Shown piece after piece: positions 36,541 through 44,838 of a stretch of DNA of 64,000 bases. Positions within the stretch are counted from its first letter, which is position 1; each line of letters starts with the position of its first letter. A model generated the notes under the pieces. The model had not been told where the DNA came from and did no database searches. It saw only the letters and a program-made list of their open reading frames with translations. The stretch is taken from positions 17,565 through 81,564 of the forward strand of contig DEDL01000018.1 in NCBI GenBank assembly GCA_002349525.1. The letters run 5' to 3'. Both the position numbers and the translations under genes were made by a program. The DNA comes from Lachnoclostridium sp. UBA2905 (GTDB taxonomy: Bacteria; Bacillota; Clostridia; Lachnospirales; Lachnospiraceae).

Positions 36541-36616
36541 AGATTTGTATTTAATATATAAATATATGATTTGTGTTTAATATTTAAATATAAGATTTGT
36601 GTTTAATATATATCAG
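36541..36616 (+). repeat. Three 26-bp tandem repeats between serC and serA
   Basis: GATTTGT begins at 36542, 36568 and 36594, an exact 26-base period. Each unit continues as TGTTTAATAT-type AT-rich sequence with one or two changes (the third is cut short). It lies in the serC-serA gap, ahead of the serA ribosome site AGAGAGGA. Confidence 0.8.
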
Positions 36617-36636
36617 TAAGAGAGGAATTATTTATT

Positions 36637-37803
36637 ATGTCAACTAAGATTAAATGTTTAAATCCTATTGCCAAAGTTGGTCTTGATTTGTTTGATGACA
36701 AATATGAGATTACTGAGAATTTTGAAGAGGCTGACGGAGTGCTTGTACGTAGTGCAGCAATGCATGACCTTGAGCTTCCGGATAACCTTAAGGCAATTGC
36801 ACGTGCAGGTGCAGGAGTTAATAACATTCCACTTGATAAATGTGCTGAAAAGGGTATCGTTGTATTTAATACACCAGGTGCTAATGCCAATGGAGTTAAG
36901 GAACTTGTTATAGCAGGTCTTTTACTTGCATCCCGTGATATCGTTGGTGGAATCGATTGGGTAAAGGATAACCTTGATGACGAAAACATCAACAAATCAG
37001 CTGAAAAAGCTAAAAAGGCTTTTGCCGGTCATGAGATCAAAGGCAAGAAGCTTGGTATCATCGGACTTGGTGCAATTGGTGTATTAGTTGCCAATGCAGC
37101 TACAGCTCTTGGTATGGAAGTATACGGATGCGATCCTTATCTTTCTGTAAATAACGCACTTAACCTTTCAAGAAGTGTTAATATTGTTAAAGAGAGAAGC
37201 GAGATATATGAAAACTGTGATTTTATTACTGTTCATGTGCCTCTCCTTGATGATACTAAGGGAATGATTAATGAAGAAGCAATCAGTCAGATGAAAGATG
37301 GTGTTGTAATCCTTAACTTTGCAAGAGATATTCTTGTGAATGAAGAAGATCTTTCAAAGGCACTTGGGTCAGGAAAGGTTGCAAAATATGTTTCTGATTT
37401 CCCTAACAAGACATCAGTTAAAATGAAGAATACAATTGTTATTCCTCACCTTGGAGCTTCAACAGAAGAGTCAGAAGATAATTGTGCTGTTATGGCAGCA
37501 AAGGAAATGATGGATTATATTGAAAATGGTAATATTATCAATTCAGTAAACTATCCAAAATGTGATGCAGGTGTATGTACTTCAGAAGGTCGTATTACAA
37601 TCTGCCATAAAAATATTCCTAATATCATTACAAAGTGTGCTGGTGTATTTTCTTCAGAGGGAATCAACATCGACCATATGGTAAACAAAAGCCGTGGAGA
37701 TTTTGCGTATTCAATGTTTGATATTGATGCAGCTTCAACAGAAGATATGGTTAAGAAGCTTGAAGAAGTTGAGGGAATACTTAAGGTAAGAATTGTTAAA
37801 TAA
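36637..37803 (+). CDS. serA: D-3-phosphoglycerate dehydrogenase
   Basis: First enzyme of serine synthesis. The 388 residues contain the substrate-binding domain (VLVRSAAMHD, ARAGAGVNNIPLDKCAEKGI), the NAD-binding domain with GIIGLGAIG (about 147-155), the catalytic His in IPHLGASTEESEDNC, and a C-terminal ACT domain (about 318-388) that commonly binds serine as feedback inhibitor. It is a short type, without the intervening ASB domain. Functions with serC just upstream. Confidence 0.94.
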   Translation: MSTKIKCLNPIAKVGLDLFDDKYEITENFEEADGVLVRSAAMHDLELPDNLKAIARAGAGVNNIPLDKCAEKGIVVFNTPGANANGVKELVIAGLLLASRDIVGGIDWVKDNLDDENINKSAEKAKKAFAGHEIKGKKLGIIGLGAIGVLVANAATALGMEVYGCDPYLSVNNALNLSRSVNIVKERSEIYENCDFITVHVPLLDDTKGMINEEAISQMKDGVVILNFARDILVNEEDLSKALGSGKVAKYVSDFPNKTSVKMKNTIVIPHLGASTEESEDNCAVMAAKEMMDYIENGNIINSVNYPKCDAGVCTSEGRITICHKNIPNIITKCAGVFSSEGINIDHMVNKSRGDFAYSMFDIDAASTEDMVKKLEEVEGILKVRIVK

Positions 37804-37877
37804 GAATTATTAAGCAGGCTTCATTAAAAATACTAAGCTGTATTATCTAATATTAAGTTAATAATATCAATTAAATT

Positions 37878-37912
37878 GCCGCCGGTCATATATATGGCTG
37901 ATGGCTTTTTTG
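37878..37912 (+). terminator. Terminator after serA
   Basis: GCCGCCGGTCATAT can pair with ATATGGCTGATGGC (wobbles and one mismatch), followed by TTTTTT. It separates serCA from the folate genes. Confidence 0.6.
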
Positions 37913-37938
37913 AATAAAGAGAGTATGACTTGTGAATT

Positions 37939-39246
37939 ATGAATTATAAAGAATGTCTTGAATATATTGATGACGTGACAAAAAAATATGGTATTTCTCC
38001 AGGACTTGATAACATGAATATAATGCTGGATTATTATAAAAGACCGGAGAAGAAGCTTTCTATTGTACATCTTTCAGGGACTAATGGAAAAGGGTCAACG
38101 GCTGCATATTTAGCTTCAATTTTAAAGGCGGCAGGATTTACAGTTGGAAGATATATTTCGCCATATATTCTTGATTATCGAGAGAAAATAATAATAGAAT
38201 CATCCGTGGAGAAGAGATATATAACAGAGGATGAGGTATCAAAATATATATCAGAAATAAAAGAGGATATAAAATATGCATTTTGTAATGGAGGACATCC
38301 AACTCCGTTTGAAATAGAAACCGTTATGGCATTACGCATGTTTGCAGATAATAAGACAGATTATGTAATTCTTGAATGTGGTATGGGTGGAGAACTGGAT
38401 GCAACGAATGCCATATGTGGAAAAGAAATGTGTATATTCACATCGATTTCACTTGAGCACACAAGATTTTTGGGCAATACATTAGAAGAGATCGCACATA
38501 ACAAGGCGGGAATAATTAATTGTAAGTGTAATGTTGTCAGTGTTAATCAGAGAGATTCAGTAAATGACATTATAAGTACCTGTGCCAGTAAATATAATTG
38601 TAAATATGTGAAATGTGATGAACCGGTAAACATTAAGCTGTCTTTGGAAAAAACATCATTTGATTATTGTGACAGGAAATATGAAACTATGCTTCATGCT
38701 TACTATCAGCCATACAATGCTGTGGCAGCAATTGAGGCAGCAAAGATTCTTCTTTCAGATAAAATGAATGAAGAAGAAAAATATGATACAATAAGTAAGG
38801 GAATAATGAAAGCATACTGGCCTGGAAGATTTGAAATAGTAAGTAAAAATCCTTGCGTAGTTTTTGATGGAGCGCACAATCCTGCAGGAATTGAAGCATT
38901 TGTTTCAGGGGTATGGCTTTTATATCCTGAGAATGAATATAGAAGAATCGGAATAATTGGTGTCTTTGCAGATAAAAACATTGAAAAAATGGCTGATTAC
39001 ATTAAAAATATATTTGACGAGTTATATACTGTTACAGCAAAAAAACCTCGAGGAATGGATGCTGATGCTCTGGCAGAAAGGCTTGAGGCATATCTTTGGA
39101 AAAAGGTAACACCATGTATGGATAATGACATCATTTCTTTAATAAATGATGTGTCTGGCAAAAAAAAGGATGACAGAAGTGAAGCCTTCTTTGTGTTTGG
39201 CTCCCTGTCATTATATGAATTAGTGAAAGGCGGAAAAGTAGAATGA
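37939..39246 (+). CDS. folC: Folylpolyglutamate / dihydrofolate synthase
   Basis: FolC adds L-glutamate to dihydropteroate and extends the polyglutamate tail of folates. The 435 residues carry the P-loop LSGTNGKGSTAAYLASIL (about 50-67), the SPYILDYREKI segment, ECGMGGELDATNA, the SLEHTRFLGNTLEEIAHNKAGI motif of Mur-type ligases and DGAHNPAGIEAF in the C-terminal domain. It overlaps folP by 4 bases (ATGA) and heads a folate operon with folP and the folBK-pheA fusion. Confidence 0.93.
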   Translation: MNYKECLEYIDDVTKKYGISPGLDNMNIMLDYYKRPEKKLSIVHLSGTNGKGSTAAYLASILKAAGFTVGRYISPYILDYREKIIIESSVEKRYITEDEVSKYISEIKEDIKYAFCNGGHPTPFEIETVMALRMFADNKTDYVILECGMGGELDATNAICGKEMCIFTSISLEHTRFLGNTLEEIAHNKAGIINCKCNVVSVNQRDSVNDIISTCASKYNCKYVKCDEPVNIKLSLEKTSFDYCDRKYETMLHAYYQPYNAVAAIEAAKILLSDKMNEEEKYDTISKGIMKAYWPGRFEIVSKNPCVVFDGAHNPAGIEAFVSGVWLLYPENEYRRIGIIGVFADKNIEKMADYIKNIFDELYTVTAKKPRGMDADALAERLEAYLWKKVTPCMDNDIISLINDVSGKKKDDRSEAFFVFGSLSLYELVKGGKVE

Positions 39247-40091
39247 TTATTGGCAATAAGGAGTTTCTTGATAGTGGCAGGACATATGTTATGGGAATAC
39301 TGAATGTTACACCGGATTCATTTTCTGATGGGGGAAAATATAATTCAATTGAAAGAGCTTTAAAGCATGCTGAAGATATGGTAAATGAGGGTGCGCATAT
39401 AATTGATATTGGTGGAGAATCCACAAGACCCGGCTATGAACTTGTTGGTGATGAGGAAGAAATCAGGAGAATCGTACCCGTAATTGAAGCTGTTAAGAAG
39501 GAGTTTGATGTTCCGGTGTCTGTTGATACATATCACAGTCATGTTGCAAAGGCAGCAATTGATGCCGGTGCGGATCTTATTAATGATATTTGGGGACTTG
39601 TTTATCCTGAAAATGATGTCCCTATGTCTGAGATTGTAAGCAAGGGTAAAGTGTCAGTATGTATTATGCACAATTCCACCAGACTCTATGAGGCTGATGC
39701 TGCTGATAAACAGGGAATAGGTAATAACAATGATGAGATAATTGCGGAACTTGACAAATGTATCAGGCTTGCAGAGTCTGCCGGAATTGCAAAGAACAGG
39801 ATAATGGTTGATCCAGGAGTCGGATTTGCAAAGGATTATAATATGAACATGAGTATGATTGCTAATGTGGAGAAGTTTAAAAAGTGGGGATATCCTGTCT
39901 TGCTTGGTACATCAGGAAAATCTGCCATAGGTCTTACTCTTAATGTTCCAATAAGTGAAAGACTTGAGGGAACACTTGCAACAACTGCTTATGCTGTACT
40001 TATGGGTTGTTCATATGTCAGAGTTCATCATGTAAAGGAAAATCTTAAAGTAATTAACATGATGGAAGGAATCTTAAAGTATAAAATATAG
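39243..40091 (+). CDS. folP: Dihydropteroate synthase
   Basis: FolP joins p-aminobenzoate to 6-hydroxymethyl-dihydropterin diphosphate and is the sulfonamide target. The 282 residues show the pterin-binding family signatures MGILNVTPDSFSDGGKYNS and IDIGGESTRPGYE, plus a DPGVGFAKDYNMNM strand and a LLGTSGKSAIG loop with the substrate Lys, and RVHHVKENLKV at the end. Length is standard. It starts within the folC stop codon (ATGA overlap). Confidence 0.95.
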   Translation: MIIGNKEFLDSGRTYVMGILNVTPDSFSDGGKYNSIERALKHAEDMVNEGAHIIDIGGESTRPGYELVGDEEEIRRIVPVIEAVKKEFDVPVSVDTYHSHVAKAAIDAGADLINDIWGLVYPENDVPMSEIVSKGKVSVCIMHNSTRLYEADAADKQGIGNNNDEIIAELDKCIRLAESAGIAKNRIMVDPGVGFAKDYNMNMSMIANVEKFKKWGYPVLLGTSGKSAIGLTLNVPISERLEGTLATTAYAVLMGCSYVRVHHVKENLKVINMMEGILKYKI

Positions 40092-40145
40092 TTTTTAGGA
40101 TTCATTATGTAATATCAAGATAGCTGCTATGTGAGGAGATATAAT

Positions 40146-41849
40146 ATGAGTTGTACTGATTATATTGAAATTAAGGATTTAAGCGTATTTGGCAACCATG
40201 GTGTCATGCCGGAGGAAAATGTTGTTGGACAGAAATTTTTAGTTGGTGTAAAGCTTTATTTTGATATGTCAAAGGCTGGAAGATCTGATGATCTTACAAA
40301 GACACTTGACTATTCTGTCATATGTCAGGAGATTAAGGATTTCGTTGAAAATAATACCTTTAAGCTTATTGAAAAACTGGCTGAATCAATTGCAGATATG
40401 ATGCTGCTTAAATATGATATTATTGAAAAAGTAGATGTGAGTATTAAAAAACCATGGGCCCCTATTCATATTGATCTGGATACGGTTCTTGTTAATGTTT
40501 CAAGAGCATGGCATAAGGTGTGCTTAAGTCTTGGTTCAAACATGGGAGACAAGAAAAAACATATAGATACAGCAATTGATAATATGAAGGAAAATGAGTT
40601 GATAAGGCTTTGCAAGATTGCAGGCTATATTGTAACAGCACCGGTTGGATTCACTGAACAGGACGATTTTCTTAATACTGCTGTGACATTAAAAACTCTT
40701 TATAAGCCCCATGAACTGTTAGATTTTATTCATGAGGTTGAGAATAAGGGCGACAGGAAGAGAGTCATTCACTGGGGACCACGTACAATAGATATAGACA
40801 TTATTTTTTATGATGATTTTATGATAAGTGACGAAGACCTTGTTATACCTCATCCAGAATGCTGCAACAGGGAATTTGTGCTGAAACCTTTGTCAGAAAT
40901 TGCCCCATATTACAGACATCCTGGCAATAAACTGACTGTCAGGGATATCCTTACAGAATATTATGATAAAACAAGATATATAGTAAATGATTCATATGAT
41001 AGTGGTTTCACCGGAATAGACAGCCTTAGGGTTAAGTCTGATACTAAGGTTGCATTTTTTGGTGTTGAAGGAACATACTCACAGCAGGCTATGGAGAGAT
41101 TTTTTGGTGACGGAGGATATATTTCATATCCATTGCCAGAGTTCGTTAGTGTTATGGCTGCGGTGGAAAAAGGAGAAGCTGATTTTGGTGTTGTTCCAAT
41201 AGAAAATTCGTCAACAGGTGGTATTACAGATATATATGATCATATGAATGAGTATGATGTCCATATAGTAGGTGAGCAGATAATTAAGATAGAGCATGCC
41301 CTTATAGGACATGAAGGTGTGGATGTAAAAGATATTAAAACTGTATATTCCCATGCCCAGGGTATAAGACAGTGCGCAGGCTTTTTAAAGGCCCACCCAT
41401 GGATACACCCTGTGGAAGTAGGAAGTACTGCACAGGGAGCAAAGCGTGTGGCAGATGACCATGATCCTTCTAAAGGAGCTATTGCCGGAGTTCAGGCTGC
41501 CAAGGTTTATGATCTTAATGTTATTGAAAATGCAATTAATGATCAGGGTAATAACAGGACACGTTTTGTTATACTGACAAGAGCAAAAAATTATATTAAT
41601 AATTCCAAAAAAATAAGCATATCATTTGAGGTAAAGCATGAGAGTGGTGCCTTATACAGAATATTGTCTCATTTTTACAATAATGGTATCAATCTTGAGA
41701 AGATTGAATCACGTCCGATACCAGGGAAGACCTGGGAATACAGATTCTTTGTTGATATTGCAGGTAATCTTAAAATGCAGGGTGTAAAAAATGCTTTATA
41801 TGCAATAGAAAATGATGCGGATAATGTTAAAATTCTTGGAAATTACTAA
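40146..41849 (+). CDS. FolB-FolK-prephenate dehydratase fusion
   Basis: One 567-residue frame joins three enzymes. Residues 5-120 are dihydroneopterin aldolase (FolB: NHGVMPEENVVGQKF, FKLIEKLAESIA, catalytic Lys in SIKKPWAPI). Residues 124-265 are hydroxymethyldihydropterin pyrophosphokinase (FolK: CLSLGSNMGD, GPRTIDIDIIFYDD, IPHPECCNREFVL). Residues 300-478 are prephenate dehydratase (VAFFGVEGTYSQQAM, PIENSSTGGI, NNRTRF), and 489-565 its ACT domain with the ESRP phenylalanine motif. All key motifs are intact, with a linker near 275-298 and no stop or frame change. FolB-FolK fusion is common; joining them to PheA is not, as PheA is usually alone or fused to chorismate mutase, which is absent here. 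ATG 40146 follows GTGAGGAGAT; GTG 40131 is inside that site. Confidence 0.93.
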   Translation: MSCTDYIEIKDLSVFGNHGVMPEENVVGQKFLVGVKLYFDMSKAGRSDDLTKTLDYSVICQEIKDFVENNTFKLIEKLAESIADMMLLKYDIIEKVDVSIKKPWAPIHIDLDTVLVNVSRAWHKVCLSLGSNMGDKKKHIDTAIDNMKENELIRLCKIAGYIVTAPVGFTEQDDFLNTAVTLKTLYKPHELLDFIHEVENKGDRKRVIHWGPRTIDIDIIFYDDFMISDEDLVIPHPECCNREFVLKPLSEIAPYYRHPGNKLTVRDILTEYYDKTRYIVNDSYDSGFTGIDSLRVKSDTKVAFFGVEGTYSQQAMERFFGDGGYISYPLPEFVSVMAAVEKGEADFGVVPIENSSTGGITDIYDHMNEYDVHIVGEQIIKIEHALIGHEGVDVKDIKTVYSHAQGIRQCAGFLKAHPWIHPVEVGSTAQGAKRVADDHDPSKGAIAGVQAAKVYDLNVIENAINDQGNNRTRFVILTRAKNYINNSKKISISFEVKHESGALYRILSHFYNNGINLEKIESRPIPGKTWEYRFFVDIAGNLKMQGVKNALYAIENDADNVKILGNY

Positions 41850-41879
41850 TGTAAGATTATAATAGTGAAAGAATATAAT

Positions 41880-41945
41880 AATCGCCGGAAACTCAGGTTG
41901 TTTGTCTACACAGGGTATATTCAGACAAAAGGGCTTCCGGCGATT
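41880..41945 (+). terminator. Long nested hairpin after the folBK-pheA gene
   Basis: An 11-bp outer stem (AATCGCCGGAA / TTCCGGCGATT) encloses a 7-bp inner stem (TTTGTCT / AGACAAA). It lies between two convergent genes and can act as a terminator on either strand, though neither side has a long T-run. Confidence 0.55.
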
Positions 41946-41987
41946 TGAATTATTAAATATTAAAACAATGAATCAATATACTTATAA

Positions 41988-42509
41988 TCAGGCTTTTTCA
42001 GGTTCAGCATATGTTTCGCCAAAAAGTTCAACTGTAACTTCCTTCATAACCTGTGGAGTCATTGGACGATCCTGATAATCTGTAACGCATTCTGCTATCT
42101 TATTGACAACATCCATTCCCTCAATTACTTTTCCAAAAGCAGCATATGAGCCATCAAGATGTGGAGCATCTTTGTGCATGATAAAGAACTGTGAACCTGC
42201 TGAATCAGGATGCTGTGCACGTGCCATTGATATAACCCCTGCTGAATGTTTAAGGTCATTTGCAAATCCATTGGCAGCAAATTCGCCCTTTATCTGGTAA
42301 CCTGGGCCACCGATTCCAATTCCTTCAGGACAACCACCCTGAATCATGAAACCTTCAATTACTCTGTGGAAAATAAGTCCGTCATAGAATTTTTTGTTAA
42401 CAAGGGAAATAAAGTTGTTAACAGTATTAGGTGCTATTTCTGGATAAAGTTCAACTTTGATATTATCACCATTTTCCATTGTGATTGTTACAACTGGATT
42501 TTTAGCCAT
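41988..42509 (-). CDS. Cyclophilin-type peptidyl-prolyl isomerase
   Basis: A 173-residue cytoplasmic cyclophilin without signal peptide that speeds proline isomerisation in folding proteins. Motifs: FHRVIEGFMIQGG with the catalytic Arg, ISMARAQHPDSAGSQFFIMHKD, and HLDGSYAAFGKVIEGMDVV. Length is typical of bacterial PpiB. GTGAGGA precedes the ATG on the minus strand, and it has its own promoter. It is monocistronic and convergent with the folate operon. Confidence 0.95.
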   Translation of the reverse strand: MAKNPVVTITMENGDNIKVELYPEIAPNTVNNFISLVNKKFYDGLIFHRVIEGFMIQGGCPEGIGIGGPGYQIKGEFAANGFANDLKHSAGVISMARAQHPDSAGSQFFIMHKDAPHLDGSYAAFGKVIEGMDVVNKIAECVTDYQDRPMTPQVMKEVTVELFGETYAEPEKA

Positions 42510-42546
42510 TTTAATTCCTCACTTTCGATATTCATTAATATCACAC

Positions 42547-42575
42547 ACTATATCATTTACTGGCAAAAAATACAA
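42547..42575 (-). promoter_or_regulatory. Promoter of the cyclophilin gene
   Basis: On the minus strand: TTGTAT (42575-42570), 17-base spacer, TATAGT (42552-42547), about 40 bases before the ATG. Confidence 0.55.
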
Positions 42576-42624
42576 TAGTTTCGAAATATGTCAGGAAAAG
42601 ACATTAATGCAAAAATATGACCGA

Positions 42625-42654
42625 TTGACAGAGCTTGCATAGCCTTGTTATACT
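42625..42654 (+). promoter_or_regulatory. Promoter upstream of the heptamer repeats
   Basis: A perfect TTGACA (42625-42630), 18-base spacer, TATACT (42649-42654). Transcription would begin near 42661, so the repeats lie in the 5' untranslated leader of the next gene. Confidence 0.7.
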
Positions 42655-42676
42655 TTATTTTATAGAAGTAATACTG

Positions 42677-42732
42677 GCAATAAGCAATAAGCAACAAGCA
42701 ATAAGCAGCAAGCAATAAGCAATGTGCAATAT
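42677..42732 (+). repeat. Eight tandem GCAATAA-type heptamers
   Basis: Eight 7-base units in a row from 42677: four are exactly GCAATAA, the rest GCAACAA, GCAGCAA, GCAATGT and GCAATAT. They sit between the promoter and the ribosome site of the LD-carboxypeptidase-like gene. Confidence 0.9.
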
Positions 42733-42803
42733 GCCAGGAGAATTGAGAATATCATTGACTATGGAAAGATAAAACTAACGAATAATAATTGGAGGAATTT
42801 TAT

Positions 42804-43823
42804 ATGATATATCCTGATTTTTTAAAAAAAGGTGACACAATATATGTTACTGCGCCCTCGGATGGTAACAGTGAGAGTATAGATTATATAAGACTTGACA
42901 GGGCAAAGGCAGCCCTTTCAGATCGTGGTTATAATGTGAAAGAAACCATGAATGTCAGAACAAGTACCCTGGGAAGAAGTACAACAGCAGTTGAAAGAGC
43001 GGCGGAATTTATGGAAGCATATGAAAATGGAAATGCTGTTATATCAGCAAAGGGTGGAGATTTTTTGATGGAGATGCTTTCATATACTGACTTTGAAAAG
43101 CTTTCTAAAAAAGCTGCGTGGTTTCAAGGTTATTCTGATAATACATCAATTGGTTTTATATTAACTACGGCATATGATGTTGCATCTGTATACTGCAATA
43201 ATTTCAATGATTTTGCCATGGATGTCTGGCATGAATCTTTAAGCAATAATATCAGTATACTTGAAGGAAAGGATGTTACACAGCATTCCTTTGATATGTA
43301 TCAGAATGGCTTCTTTAAAGGAGAAACCGGAAAAGAAGGTTACAATCTTACAGATAAGGTATGTCTGAAGCTTGTTGATGACAAGGATGAAGGAAAAAAT
43401 ATTCACATGAGAGGCAGACTTATTGGAGGCTGTCTTGATGTTCTTTTAAATTTGTGCGGCACACGCTTTGATAAGGTTAAGGATTATGTTTTAAAATATA
43501 AGGATGATGGAATAATCTGGTTTATTGAAAGCTTTTCTCTTGGCAGCGAGGATATTGAAAGAGGCCTGTGGCAGTTATATGAAGCAGGATGGTTTGAAAA
43601 TGTAAAGGGCTTCGTCTTTGGAAGAGAAGCATTTTTCTCTACTACTACAGAAACAGATTACAGACAGGCTCTTGAGCATGCATTATCAAAGTTTAATGTT
43701 CCTGTCATTATGAACGCTGATATTGGACATAAACCACCACAGTTTACAATGATTAACGGTGCTGTAGCTGACATTGATTATAATAATGGCAGAATGGAAA
43801 TGAAGCTGTCATTTTTAAAATGA
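42804..43823 (+). CDS. LD-carboxypeptidase / MccF-like serine peptidase (S66 family)
   Basis: A 339-residue S66-family peptidase. Residues show the N-terminal KKGDTIYVTAPSDG, the segment AVISAKGGDFLMEML, the nucleophile elbow GYSDNTSIGF with catalytic Ser, IGGCLDVLLNLCGT, and a C-terminal part with ESFSLGSEDIERGLW and IGHKPPQFTMINGA, which supply Glu and His. S66 enzymes trim L,D-bonds in muropeptides or, as MccF, cleave antibiotic conjugates; the two cannot be told apart here. No signal peptide. ATG 42804 follows TGGAGGA. Confidence 0.85.
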   Translation: MIYPDFLKKGDTIYVTAPSDGNSESIDYIRLDRAKAALSDRGYNVKETMNVRTSTLGRSTTAVERAAEFMEAYENGNAVISAKGGDFLMEMLSYTDFEKLSKKAAWFQGYSDNTSIGFILTTAYDVASVYCNNFNDFAMDVWHESLSNNISILEGKDVTQHSFDMYQNGFFKGETGKEGYNLTDKVCLKLVDDKDEGKNIHMRGRLIGGCLDVLLNLCGTRFDKVKDYVLKYKDDGIIWFIESFSLGSEDIERGLWQLYEAGWFENVKGFVFGREAFFSTTTETDYRQALEHALSKFNVPVIMNADIGHKPPQFTMINGAVADIDYNNGRMEMKLSFLK

Positions 43824-43878
43824 TGAATTATATAATATAATGTCATATTTTGCATTTGAAAATTAAATAATAATACAT

Positions 43879-43912
43879 AATAAGACATTTTCTGCACAGG
43901 AGATGTCTTATT
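43879..43912 (+). terminator. Hairpin before spoIIGA
   Basis: A perfect 10-bp inverted repeat (AATAAGACAT / ATGTCTTATT) with a 14-base loop, followed by an AT-rich stretch but no clean T-run. It probably ends the S66 gene transcript. Confidence 0.5.
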
Positions 43913-43981
43913 ATATTTACAAGGGAAAAGGAAAGGGGTGCAAAAACTGTTGAAACTGTATACTTAGATGTTTATTTTGCT

Positions 43982-44788
43982 GTGAATTATTTTATGGATG
44001 TAATAGTTAACATCTTGTTTCTGTTGATAAGCGGATATGATATTAAGCTCCAAAGAATAATATTAGCCTCATTTGTGGAAAGTACTATGGCAGTAATAAT
44101 GCTGATTGTTCCGTTTTTTGAGGGAATACAGTGGTTCGTTTACATAATGTGTGGAATGCTTAGTGTTAGAATTATTACAGAGGTAAGCTTAAATAACATC
44201 ATTTTAACTATAAAGCTGACTGCAATATGGTATTTAACTTTTTTTGTGGCAGGAGGTTATATAGATTTTGTGTTAGATACAGAAGTTACAATTGGAAGGC
44301 TTGTTTTATCTGTATCAATTCTACTTGTTGTGTTTTACATATTTATAGGAAATAATAAGCTGCTCAGGCTTAAAACAGTTAATTCAAATATATATAAGGT
44401 GACTGTAATTCATGGAAATAAAAGTATTCATTCAAAAGGCTATTATGACAGTGGTTGCAGACTGTATGAACCGGTGTCAGGATTTCCATGTATTGTTGCG
44501 AGTTACGATAATATAGAAAACATATTATCTGCAGGAGAAAAGGAATACATTAATATGTTTCCCAAAATACCGGAAGAATGGGATGGTGAAACATATATTA
44601 GAAATATACCCTATGTGTCAATAGGAAAGGATAAGGGACATCTTCCCGGAATCAGACTTGATGGGATTGTGATTGAAAAAGATGGAAGAAGTAAACACAT
44701 TACCAAAGCTTATGCTGCAATATACAAAGGTAATTTAAGTAAAACAGATGATTATTCGTATCTTTTAAATTCAGATATGAAGCTGTAG
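43982..44788 (+). CDS. spoIIGA: Sigma-E processing peptidase SpoIIGA
   Basis: The membrane aspartic protease that activates pro-sigma-E in the mother cell at the septum. It has five N-terminal membrane helices and a soluble C-terminal domain carrying YYDSGC, the aspartic protease D-S-G motif, and GFPCIVASYDNI. It lies just before sigE, the classic order. The listed start (GTG 43982) has no ribosome site. The frame is open upstream and the expected SpoIIGA start (VYLDVYFAVNYFMD) is encoded from 43958, right behind GAAAGGGG, yet no ATG, GTG or TTG is in frame there; a one-base shift at the TTGAAACTG near 43950 would restore a TTG start. The N-terminus is thus uncertain. Confidence 0.82.
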   Translation: MNYFMDVIVNILFLLISGYDIKLQRIILASFVESTMAVIMLIVPFFEGIQWFVYIMCGMLSVRIITEVSLNNIILTIKLTAIWYLTFFVAGGYIDFVLDTEVTIGRLVLSVSILLVVFYIFIGNNKLLRLKTVNSNIYKVTVIHGNKSIHSKGYYDSGCRLYEPVSGFPCIVASYDNIENILSAGEKEYINMFPKIPEEWDGETYIRNIPYVSIGKDKGHLPGIRLDGIVIEKDGRSKHITKAYAAIYKGNLSKTDDYSYLLNSDMKL

Positions 44789-44838
44789 CAGCTGTAGTTT
44801 TAGATTCTATAAATGCTTGATTTAATGGGGGATGTGAA

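Noticed and set aside
36541..36616. Short regular repeats that could suggest a CRISPR array
   Set aside because: The 26-base units follow each other directly with no unique spacers, only three units exist and no cas genes are nearby.
43824..43980. Spo0A-controlled promoter with 0A boxes before spoIIGA
   Set aside because: No TGTCGAA-type box was found on either strand in this stretch, so a specific claim is not supported.
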